From positions 25,200,880-25,264,879 of the forward strand of contig NC_082603.1 of the NCBI RefSeq assembly GCF_030936135.1: a stretch of DNA of 64,000 nucleotides. Reading direction: 5' to 3'. Both the position numbers and the translations under genes were made by a program. Shown one piece after another: positions 1-8,500 of this stretch. The notes beneath the pieces are model-generated. The model worked only from the letters and a program-made list of their open reading frames with translations. It was not told where the DNA came from and ran no database searches. Position 1 is the stretch's first letter. Each line of letters starts with the position of its first letter. This stretch comes from Gavia stellata (Eukaryota; Chordata; Aves; Gaviiformes; Gaviidae).

Positions 1-107
1 TGTCCCATATCTCATGTCCTGGGGGCTCAGGGGGTGCTGAGAGCCACAGGAGTGGGTGGCGGGGCTGAGTCCCTGCTCTGCCCACACTGTATCCATCTGC
101 CTTCCAG

Positions 108-167
108 ATCTGCGTTGAGTTCATCAAGGACACACTGAGTGTGGAGCAGGTCTGCGAGGCTCTGCAG
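108..167 (+). CDS. BTBD19: BTBD19 exon a (BACK region start)
   Basis: A pyrimidine-rich acceptor ending in CTTCCAG precedes the exon and a GTGAGT donor follows it. It encodes 20 residues from ICVEF to CEALQ, the segment that leads from the BTB fold into the BACK helices. Confidence 0.93.
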
Positions 168-2766
168 GTGAGTGTGACCCCCCGTGGGGTCACAAGGGGT
201 TAAAAATAACCTGTCTGATTTTGGGGCAGGAGCTGGCCCTTCCTGCTCTTGGCTGTATGGTGGGGCAGGATTTCCAACCCTTCCCTGGCCCAGCAGCTGC
301 CCTGCCAGCTCCTGGGCACATTGTACTAGGGCTGCAAGGGACACTGGGGCCACCACAGCCTGGCAGGGAAATGTCCTCACACTGCCCTGGGCAGGGGTGG
401 CCAGAGCTCCCCAGTGCCAGGGCTTTGCCATCATCTGCATGAAACTGGGAGGCACTGGGTTTCTGGGAGCTCTCATGGTTTTGGGGCCAGTCCAAAAAAA
501 CCCTGCTGAGAGTTGGGCACCTAAAAATAGCCTTGGAGGAGTCCCAATGGCACTGCCATGCTGCTTGGTGGGACCAAGGCTGCTCCCAAGAGAAGGGGGA
601 TTTGTTCTACCTCCCATGGGTCGAAGCAATGCTCTCGGGGTGAGATGCCGGCTTCAGAACACAGAAACTCCTGCCAGATGTGGTGCCAGACCACCGCGGC
701 ATAAACAGAGCTAAAACTGGCCTGGAGGAAACAAACAGAAAACCCCAAAACCCCAGAACAAAACAAACCTGAAGAAAACATCTAGCCTTCCCTCTCCGCT
801 TGCGTCAATGCTGGTCCCCTGCTGTGGTGGAGGGGGAGGCGATGCTTGCCCTGCTTGTGCTGGTCCAGAGTACCCCACACGCAGGGGCCACTGCCATGGG
901 GGTCAAGCGTGTATCCTCCTGGTGCCCAGATGGGCAGTACCAGCCCTGGGATGACCATCACTGCGTAGGGCTGGGGGAGGATGAGAGCAGCCCAAATTCC
1001 TGGTGCAGTGGGGGATGGCAGCTATGGGGCAGGCTGGGGCTGGCACCAGGGCATGGGGCACATGTGGGTGGCTCTAAGCTGACCCTGTGCCCACGCAAGG
1101 AGCGCTGGGGACGGGTGGCCCCATGTCCCCGCAGTGTGGCCTTGTGAAAGCAATACTGGGGCCCCTTGCCCACCTGGGGCTGGGTCACGTCCCGAGCAGC
1201 AGTGGATCATCAGGTGCTTCCTGCTGACAGCGGGGCTGAGTGACCATTGTGGGCGGTAGAGCCACCAAACCCTTTGCCATGGGGCAGGCCAGGAAAGGAG
1301 GGGACCTTGGTGCCCCTTCCCCACCACACGTGGCACCCACGCACAGGGATGCTCACGTCACCTAGGTCCCTGAGAGTGCCCGTGTCTCTGTAGGGCTTTG
1401 GCAAGGGGGGGGGTCCCTCGCAAGTGTCTGTGTTGTCCCACAGGCTGCGGTGACCTACGGGCAGGCAGACCTCCAGCAGCACTGCCTGGCCTTCATCGAG
1501 GGCTGCACTGCGGTATGGCTGTGGGTGATGGGGGAGCATGGCACGGGGTACCCCAGGGCATGGGGAGCACCAGGGGCACATGGCATGGGGAACACTGGAG
1601 GACACAGCATGAGGCAGGGGAGCCGGACCCCTAAGAATGGCATAGATGGAGGCTGGGCAGGGGAGGAAAGGGAGCAAATGGTGTATCGGGAGAAGATGCT
1701 GGGTGCCAGGTAGAGGCTGGCTGAGGGGTACTGGGTTGCCGGGGGATGGGGGTCTGGGTGGGGGATGCTGGGGTGCCAGGCAGGGATGGCACCAGGATGG
1801 GCCCAATGGCCCATGGTGGGGGTGGGGGGGTGCTGTGGGGTCCCAGTACCAATGCCCTAGTGCTGTGGTGTGCTGGCAGGCGGTGGTGCAGACACAGGGC
1901 TTCCATGAGCTCTCTGACGCCGTGCTGGCACGGGTGCTGCGCAGCGACCGTCTGGCCGTGGATGAGCTGGACCTGGTGCAGGCCGTGCGGGAGTGGGCAC
2001 ACGTCAGCTCAGTGAGTGCAGTATGGCGGTGACGGGAGTGGGTGGTCCTGGCTGCCCCCCCGCCCCCCCCAGGCAGAGCCAGCCAGGGGTGCCAGGACAT
2101 CCCCACACCCCCCCACACCCCCCCCCGTCCCCGTGTTCCCCACCCAGCCCCCGCCCACACCCGCAGCCCAGGCAGGGAACGCAGGCGTCCTGTCCCTGAG
2201 CCGGGGGCTGTGTAATGGGCACAGAGGCTGTGTCGCCCCCCCGCCCTCGTCCCCCCGTCGCGTCCCGTCGTGTGCCCACCCCCCCGCCAAACCCCGTCTT
2301 CCCTGCTCCCACACACTACCGCCCCACCACCACGCCCGCTGCCCAGGGCATCACCGGCCCCATCCCGCACATCCCGCAGGCCGTCTTGGAGCGCCCAGTG
2401 CCCGAGGTGGCCGCCCTGCCTGTGCGGGAGCTGCGCCTGCCGCTGCTGGCACCCAGCGAGCTGGCGACACTGGAGAGCCACAACCAGCGGGACCTGCTCA
2501 TCCCGGTGAGCTGCTGCCTCCCCGCGGGGTGCCCCGGCGCGCCTCCGGGGCTGGAGGATGCTGCAGGACTGCGGTTGGGGGGACGACACACACACTACGC
2601 TGCGGTCCCATCCCTGTCCCCCTCCCTGTAGGTGGAGAGCATCGCGGCAGCCTGGCGGGCCCACGCGCTGAGGAGGGGCAGCGGGGTGCCCTCCCGCCTC
2701 TGCCGGCCCCGGCGCGGCACGCGGCCCCGCGACCACCACCGCCACCTGGACCCGCAGGCCAAGTAG
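108..2766 (+). CDS. BTBD19: BTBD19, 3' part (BTB/POZ domain-containing protein 19), partial gene
   Basis: Five coding exons (108-167, 1444-1512, 1880-2011, 2380-2505, 2632-2766) are bounded by AG and GT and join in one frame with every junction at phase 0. They encode 153 residues and a TAG stop. The peptide follows the C-terminal half of human BTBD19 as I recall it: a VCEALQ segment, then AVTYGQ, CLAFIEG, LRSDRL, REW, PEVAALPV, RELRLPLLAP and a final AW-HALRR stretch. This is the BACK-like helical region that follows a BTB domain; the BTB exons must lie left of base 1. BTB-BACK proteins often act as cullin-3 adaptors, but no substrate or function is established for this member, so that role is only family inference. 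It converges with PTCH2, as in human. The tail after about residue 125 of the visible part is arginine-rich and proline-rich and is poorly conserved. Confidence 0.93.
168..1443 (+). other. BTBD19 intron, no gene seen
   Basis: This 1.28 kb intron has a GTGAGT donor and a CCACAG acceptor. Long frames in it are artefacts of GC-rich sequence. Bases 700-785 are an A-rich stretch with repeated AAAC units. I see no coding or RNA signal. Confidence 0.8.
1444..1512 (+). CDS. BTBD19: BTBD19 exon b
   Basis: This 69-nt exon encodes 23 residues, including AVTYGQADLQ and CLAFIEG. It corresponds to the human AVTFG / FIEA helix pair. The donor is GTATGG. Confidence 0.92.
1880..2011 (+). CDS. BTBD19: BTBD19 exon c
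   Basis: This 132-nt exon encodes 44 residues with the GFHELSD, LRSDRLAVDE and REWA motifs of the BACK domain. The acceptor is CTGGCAG and the donor GTGAGT. The preceding intron (1513-1879) shows nothing else. Confidence 0.93.
2012..2379 (+). other. BTBD19 intron, C-rich, with one exact GLI 9-mer
   Basis: The intron is strongly C-rich, with several runs of more than seven C. Bases 2039-2047 read TGGGTGGTC, the exact reverse complement of the GLI consensus GACCACCCA. No coding signal is visible. Confidence 0.6.
2380..2505 (+). CDS. BTBD19: BTBD19 exon d
   Basis: This 126-nt exon encodes 42 residues: AVLERPVPEV, RELRLPLLAP, then LESHNQRDLLIP. It matches the human segment ending in LIPV in order and length. 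The donor is GTGAGC. Confidence 0.93.
2632..2766 (+). CDS. BTBD19: BTBD19 last coding exon with stop
   Basis: After a CCCTGTAG acceptor this exon encodes 44 residues and TAG at 2764-2766. It starts with VESIAAAW and HALRRG, like the human end, then becomes an arginine-rich and histidine-rich tail. Confidence 0.92.
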   Translation: MESIAAAWRAHALRRGSGVPSRLCRPRRGTRPRDHHRHLDPQAK

Positions 2767-3578
2767 GGACCGGGCGCCGCGGTCCCCGCAGCCTGACCGG
2801 GGGCCTCGGGCAGCGGCAGTGCCCCCGCCCCGGCCGGGTGCTCCGCAGTGGGGCAGGCTGCGGGGCTGGGCACTGCCGGAGGAGTGGCGCAGCCAAGAGC
2901 ATCCATAAAGCCCTTTGCCCCACGCCTCGGCTTCGGGGTCAGGGCAGGATGCGCGGGTCACCCCAAAAAGGGGTGCGGGGAGCAGGGCGTGTGTGTGGGG
3001 GGATGGGTTGGAGATGGGCCATGGGGTCACAGGGTGAGCTCCCTCTTTCCCGGCCCCTGTGCTGGGGCCCTTCCCCAGGGCCGTGCTGCCCTCCCCCGGC
3101 AGTGGGGCCGTGCTGCAGCAGGCAGCGAGCGCTGGCACCGGCCTGGGCAGGGGCGCAACCTCCTCCCCGTGGCAGGGGTGGGAAACGGGCTGAGCGGGAT
3201 GGGGACCCTGGGGCTTAGGCGGGGGGCAAGTGGGAGGGGAGACCCTGGCATCTCTGCACCCACCCAGCACCGCTGCACACCTCCCCCCCTGCCCCCTCCC
3301 CCCCCCCGAAAACCCACCCCAAGCCCTGCCAACAGCCCCCAGCTCCTCATAGCCCCGGGGTGGGGGGGGCAGGCCGCCAGCCCCCCCGCCATGTGCCACA
3401 CACACTCTTACACATCTCTCCACAGCGTGCACCACCCCTGTCCGCACGTCCCATTGCATGCGCACACACAGCTGGGTCTGTCTCAAGCATCCCCCCCCCC
3501 CAGCTGTGTCCCCCACAAAAGAAAGGGCTGGACATGGCAGGTAATTTATATATAATATATATATATTTACTCTTTAAA

Positions 3579-3584
3579 AATAAA
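3579..3584 (+). promoter_or_regulatory. poly(A) signal, BTBD19 side (proximal)
   Basis: AATAAA on the plus strand, the first of two copies 42 bases apart sharing the flank AAAAATAAACCTT. Confidence 0.55.
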
Positions 3585-3620
3585 CCTTCGGTCCCCACTA
3601 CCGCCTGTACAAACTACAAA

Positions 3621-3626
3621 AATAAA
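3621..3626 (+). promoter_or_regulatory. poly(A) signal, BTBD19 side (distal)
   Basis: A second AATAAA, followed within about 35 bases by a G/T-rich stretch, which is the usual arrangement for a used cleavage site. Confidence 0.6.
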
Positions 3627-3659
3627 CCTTTGCTCTCTTTGATATAAATAACTTAGATG

Positions 3660-4475
3660 GCGTGTTGGGGGGGGGGGGCTGCCCACCGTGCCCACGCCTG
3701 GCACGGGGACAGGGTCCCCAGGGCCACCCCAGATCAGCAGCAGTGTCTGGGGGCTGGGGGAGGCCGGGGCCACAGGCACGGCAAACACCGCTGGAGTTAA
3801 AGTGCTGGGTAACGGCGCAGACGGTGCCTGGGACGGGGATGGGGACAGGGGCTGGCCTCACGGACAGGCCCGTTGCACTGGGACACAGTGAGAAATCTGC
3901 TTTCCCAGCAAGATGTGGCCGGTGGCACCACAGGTGCCCACGTGAGCATGCGCTGCCCTGGGTGTACACCAGCACATGCTGTCACCAGGGCAGAGCACAA
4001 GCATTGCACGAGGGGCCGTGATCATGGGACAGCTCTGGGGCTCGGCAGAGCAAGGACCAACCCAAGGACCACCCGCCAAAACCCTGCCTGTGCGATAGGA
4101 GCAACAGGCTCCCTGGGTCTGCAGCACATCCCCTATCTCCAGCCCTCCCATGCTCACCGGTGGGGAAACTGAGGCATGGAGCAGCGTGTCAGAGGGGGTG
4201 AGCTGCCCGTGGCCACCAACACCCTTTGGAGCAGGGGCATGAACCGGGTCTGCAACCCTGCCCTGGGCTCCCGCTGCCTCTGGCCGGCAGCCCTGCACTG
4301 GCAAAGGGTCTGCCCCCTCCCTGCCTGCACCCTGGGCAGCCAGGTGAGGCTGAGAAATAAATCTTTTAAAATAAGCTTAAAAATATATATCTCTCTATAG
4401 ATAGTTTCCCTTTGCAATAAATAAAGGTGGGGGAGTGCCCGCCCCAGGCCTTGCCCATGGCACCCCCAGGGCATG
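3660..4475. other. gap between the BTBD19 and PTCH2 3' ends
   Basis: About 0.8 kb lies between the two convergent 3' ends. It contains a G run near 3667, a MIR-like SINE (about 4140-4280), and an A/T-rich patch at 4350-4430 with three plus-strand AATAAA copies, two of them overlapping (4356, 4416, 4420). No exon was recognised. Confidence 0.6.
4140..4280 (+). mobile_element. MIR-like ancient SINE
   Basis: The stretch has the order of elements seen in the 3' half of MIR/CORE-type SINEs: GGGGAAACTGAGGCA, then a purine-rich stretch, then a CCGTGGCCAC block, then ATGAACCGGGTCTGCAA. It is clearly degraded. The boundaries are approximate. Confidence 0.5.
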
Positions 4476-4479
4476 GCTG

Positions 4480-4979
4480 GCTTTGGGGCTGCCCCTTTAT
4501 TGGGACAGGGGGCATCAGGGCACCCTGTTGGGGCACCCCAGCTTGTGGCCCGGGTCGGGGGTCCCAGGAGGAGGTGACAGGGAGCAGGCAGTGACCCCGC
4601 AGGGGGGGAGCTGGCAGGGCACTGAGCCCGCCTCACCAGCAGCTCCAGAAACAGAGTGGGGGTTAGTGCTTCCATTTCTGGGGGGGGCAACAAGCCCGGG
4701 GCAGGATAATCCCAAACCCTGGGTGGGGGGGATGTGGCACCATCGACAGCCCCGGGCGGGGGACACACAGGCACAGCGTGGCCTGCACACAGCTTGCATA
4801 GAAGTGCCAGCCTGCCCTGCCGAGTCCCTTTGCAGGGGGTCACAGGGGGCTGGTGCTCCTCGGCCGAGACTAGGGGCATCGCCGCTCCGGCGATTAGCAG
4901 CACAATGCGGGCAACCCTGATCTGCACCCTCCTGTGCCTGCCGCACGCTGGGGAGATGCTCTGCCCACAAGTCAGCAAC
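4480..4979 (-). other. PTCH2: PTCH2 3'UTR exon (probable)
   Basis: A good minus-strand acceptor (pyrimidine tract, then CCCCACAG) precedes base 4979. It lies 109 bases beyond a GTGAGC donor that immediately follows the PTCH2 stop. The stretch then runs to the AATAAA at 4501-4496. If the intron is retained, the UTR is simply continuous from 5088. Confidence 0.55.
4496..4501 (-). promoter_or_regulatory. PTCH2: poly(A) signal of PTCH2
   Basis: Plus-strand TTTATT reads AATAAA on the minus strand, about 590 bases after the PTCH2 stop codon. It is the first canonical signal after the gene. Cleavage would fall near 4475-4485. Confidence 0.65.
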
Positions 4980-5088
4980 CTGTGGGGAGAGAGAACAGGG
5001 GGGTCGGCTGGGTCCCTCCAAAGCCACCCCGTGCCCCACGCCGCTGTGCATGAGTCCCAGGGTAGGGTGCCCACGTCCCCAGGCTCAC
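4980..5088 (-). other. PTCH2: probable 3'UTR intron of PTCH2
   Basis: A 109-nt stretch with donor AG|GTGAGC placed directly after the stop codon and acceptor CCCCACAG. Both sites are good by eye. The downstream junction would lie right at the stop, so it should not trigger decay. Confidence 0.5.
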
Positions 5089-5502
5089 CTAGCGCCGGGC
5101 ACCTGCCCCACGGCGTCCCATGCTCTGCATCTCGAAGGCATCGGGCACAGTGGTGCCGCTGGCACTGGGCACACTGGGATCCTCCAGGCAGTCCCGCTGG
5201 CTGCTGGCAAAGCCCTCCGGGCTGAAGCTGGGATAGGAGCCAGGCAGCGTGGGGTGCAGGGCCACCGTCACTGAAGCGGTGGCCGTGACAGTGGCATAGC
5301 CACCGACAGGACCCTGCAGGTGGGTGCTGTAGGCAGGCAGGGCTGCAGGGGGGGCTGACCAGGTGCCCGCTGGGCAGGGCTGCGGGTAGTCTCGGGGCAG
5401 CACTGGGCACGGCTCCCCAAAGGGCAGGGAGGGTGCAGGCTGCGGGCCGGGAGCTTCCTTCTTCCCCTGGACCTCCGGGCTGTCCTTGTAGGGCTTCAGC
5501 AC
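5089..5502 (-). CDS. PTCH2: PTCH2 exon 23 (C-terminus and stop)
   Basis: Residues 1220-1356 and TAG at 5091-5089. It starts [12 protein letters not shown] (human PTCH2 VIQMYKESPE) and includes the Patched-tail motif [14 protein letters not shown]. It is proline-rich, with no PPxY motif in view. The stop is immediately followed by GTGAGC. Confidence 0.92.
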   Translation of the reverse strand: MLKPYKDSPEVQGKKEAPGPQPAPSLPFGEPCPVLPRDYPQPCPAGTWSAPPAALPAYSTHLQGPVGGYATVTATASVTVALHPTLPGSYPSFSPEGFASSQRDCLEDPSVPSASGTTVPDAFEMQSMGRRGAGARR

Positions 5503-8500
5503 CTGGGGCGGGGGTAAACAGCGTGTGAGGGCCCCAGCCACACTGACAATCCCTCTGGCAACCCCGCCAGGGTCACAGGGACCCACAAGCACCCGTCCCC
5601 TGGCTCTATCCATGACCCTCTCCCAGGGGATGCCGGGGAGCCAGCAATGCCACGGCGGCCAGACACTCACGGTGATGCGGGGGAAGCTGGGGTCCTTGCC
5701 GGCCTCTAGCAGGATGTGTGCTGGGGCAGGGGGCACGATGAAGGGTCCCTGGGGGTTGCCCGGCCCCATGCCCTCTGCATAGCGCTCCGTGTCCAAGGGG
5801 TCAGGGAAGGTGGCGGGCCAAGCTGGGGCACGCCGGACATACAGCCCCCCGGGGCCCAGGCACGGGGGCACCGGCTCTGGTGTGGGCAGGCACGGGCCAT
5901 TATCCACCGGGGATGCCTGGGGAGAGAGGGGATGGTGTCAGAGAGACTGGGGACATGCAGGGATGGAGGAGCAGGGGGTGACAAGGAGTATGGGGTGACG
6001 CAAGGATGGGGCGAGGGCTGTGTGGGGTGAGGGAGATATGGGGTGAGGCAGAGATGGGGTCAAATGGGTCAGGGAGGGATGGGGGGAGTCCAGTGTGTGG
6101 TGAGGCAGGAATGTGGTCAAGCAGGTATGGGGCAAGTTGGATACGGGGCAGAGAAAGGATGGGGTAAAGCAGGGATGGTACAGGATGAGGGATGGGCTGA
6201 GGTGGGTATGGGGCGAGGTTGGGAGTGAGCAAGACAAGGATGGGTATAGGGTGAAGCGGGGACAGGGTGAGGGGCAATGGGGGATGAAGAGAGGTGGGTG
6301 CGGGGTGGGGGAGGGACAGGGAGAAGCAAGATGGGGGTCTTGTACCTCAGGGGGTGGCCCAATGACAGAGAGCAGGACAGGCAGCAGCACCAGCCCGTTG
6401 AGCAGCCCCAGCAGCGTCAGGATGGTGAGCACCGCAAAGAAGTACCTGGAGGGGCCGCAGGCAGAGGGAGTAAGCAGGCACAGCCCCCATGAACGCCGTC
6501 CCACCCCAAACACGGCTTCCCGCACCACACACCCCAGCCCCTCCATGTGTCCCCAGACTCCATGCAAGATGGGGTGGGTGCCCGCACCAAGACACATCCT
6601 CGCCAGCTGCCTCACATCTGCATTGCCAGCCAGGGGGGCTGCCATGCTCACCAGCCCCTGTTGCCAAAGCTTTTGGGGGGCAGCAAGTGGCTGGTTTACC
6701 CCCCACCAGCACTCACCTCATGATGAAGTCGAACTCTGAGCCTGCCAACATGAGAACGCCCAGGAGGGTGGAGACAGCACCGTCCATCACAGGGGCGAAA
6801 GTGTGCTCCAGTGCTGCGGCTGAGCGCATGTTCCTGCTCCCCACAGCCGTCAGGAAGCCCTGCATGGGGTGGGGACGTCACGCAGGGCTCATCCCCGTGT
6901 GCCACCCATTGGCACATGGCCAAGGGGGTGAGGGTGCCAGGGAGTGGGAACTGGGGTGCCCTGCAGCTGGGCAGGGGTCTGCCTGTGCTCACCAGGGCCA
7001 CGTGGACGGTGAACTCCACACCGATGCCCACCGAGGCAATGAGGATGACCACAGGAATGGCACTCAGCTTAATGCCCATCAGCCCCATGATGCCAAACAG
7101 CTCCACTGCCATCATGGCCAGGATGGAGACCTGGGAGGAAGGTGGGGTCAGTGAGGGGTGGCTCTCACCAGCTGTCCCCTCTGCCCCTCCACCTGGCATG
7201 CCTGATCCTACCGCTCCATATAGGGCAGCCTCACCCCATTGCTCCTTTTCCCCTCTATTCAGGGTTTCCCTCTGTCCCACCTATTGGGGGTGGCCCTCAC
7301 CCTCCTCTGCATGGATGTCCCCAAACCCCTGCCCACTACACATGTTCTCTTCATAAGGGGTGTCCCTGATCCTCCATATGGGTGTTCCCCTCACCCTCTT
7401 CTGCATGGATGTCCCCAGATGCCTGTCCCCTCCGTATGTTCGTTTCATAAGCAATGTCCTTGATCCCTCCAAAAGGGTGTCCCCCCACCCACTGCCACCT
7501 CCATATGGGTGTCCCTGCCACCCAGGGTGCCCCTGGCCACCCCACCACCCCACACCCATGAAGCAGGTACCCAGGGCCACCCAGCAGGATGGAAGCAGGG
7601 CTGGATGTCCCCATCCCCACCTAACAGGAGGGCAGCATGGCCAGTCACCCCCCCATCCCCATGCATCAGGGTGCGTACTCACGATGATGCCAGCCGTCCA
7701 GGGGTTGAGCAGCAGCAGGGCGCAGACGAGGAAGGTGCAGGCCAGCAGGATGCTGATGGCCAGCAGGAACCAGTGGCGCAGGCCGATGTACTGCTCCCAG
7801 AAGAGGAAGGGGTAGCCACTGGGGTAGCTCAGCACTCCGTGGCGCTGGGCGGCCTCCCGGCAGATGGCCCGCACGCTCTCGATCGCCTCCACGAAGTCGG
7901 CTGTGTGACGCAGCCCGCTCAGGTAGAAAGGGAACTGGGCAAACTCCAGCGGCTGGGCTGCCGGGACTGGGGAGGAGAGCACGGGCAGTATGGGGGTATG
8001 GGCAGCATGAAAGTGCAGGCAGCATGCGGGCAGCCCAGCCACACCAGCCTGAGGGCAGCCTGATGCCTGACTGCATACCATGGGGAGTGTGTGGGGAGCA
8101 GACTGGGGGCAAGGAGGCGGCGGTTTCTCTGCCAGCAGGATGCTTGTGGGGCAGGGGGTCACGGGGAGCAGGGGGTTTCTCTGCAGGGGAATGTTTGTGG
8201 GGCAGAGGGGGAACAGAGTGGAGGGGCTTCTTTGCAATGAGATGCTCGTGGGCTGGAGCAGGGGCGTGTTGCTGCGTGCTAAGGGCACAGGCAGTGCGCA
8301 GTGGGGTGCTCAGGGTGTGGGGTGCAGGGGGACGAGCATGGGGCACAGGGAAGCAGGGCAGTTTCTCTACCAGAGAATGCTGACGGGATGAGGGATGTGG
8401 GGGGGGTTCTCTTCAGGGGGATGCTTGCAGGGCAGGAAAGACACAGAGAGCGGGGTCCTCTGCAGAAGGATGCTGGGGGACAGGAGGGGGCTGTGGGGAG

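Larger units (their letters stand above)
2767..3655 (+). other. BTBD19: BTBD19 3'UTR (probable)
   Basis: The stretch after the stop has no frame with coding character. It ends in a TA-rich patch (3540-3570) and two AATAAA signals. A GT/G-rich stretch beginning near 3660 fits a downstream cleavage element. A shorter form could end after an ATAAAG near 2903. The transcript end is inferred. Confidence 0.5.

Noticed and set aside
1210..3516. 768-codon minus-strand open frame across BTBD19
   Set aside because: It lies antisense to the clear BTBD19 exons and introns. It is proline-rich and arginine-rich with no family resemblance, as expected of stop-poor GC-rich DNA.
4356..4425. Plus-strand AATAAA cluster as an independent gene end
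   Set aside because: No plus-strand exon precedes it apart from BTBD19. It is kept only as a possible distal signal.
4154..5410. 418-codon minus-strand frame at the PTCH2 3' end
   Set aside because: It is a different frame from the PTCH2 tail and runs through UTR, with no recognisable domain.
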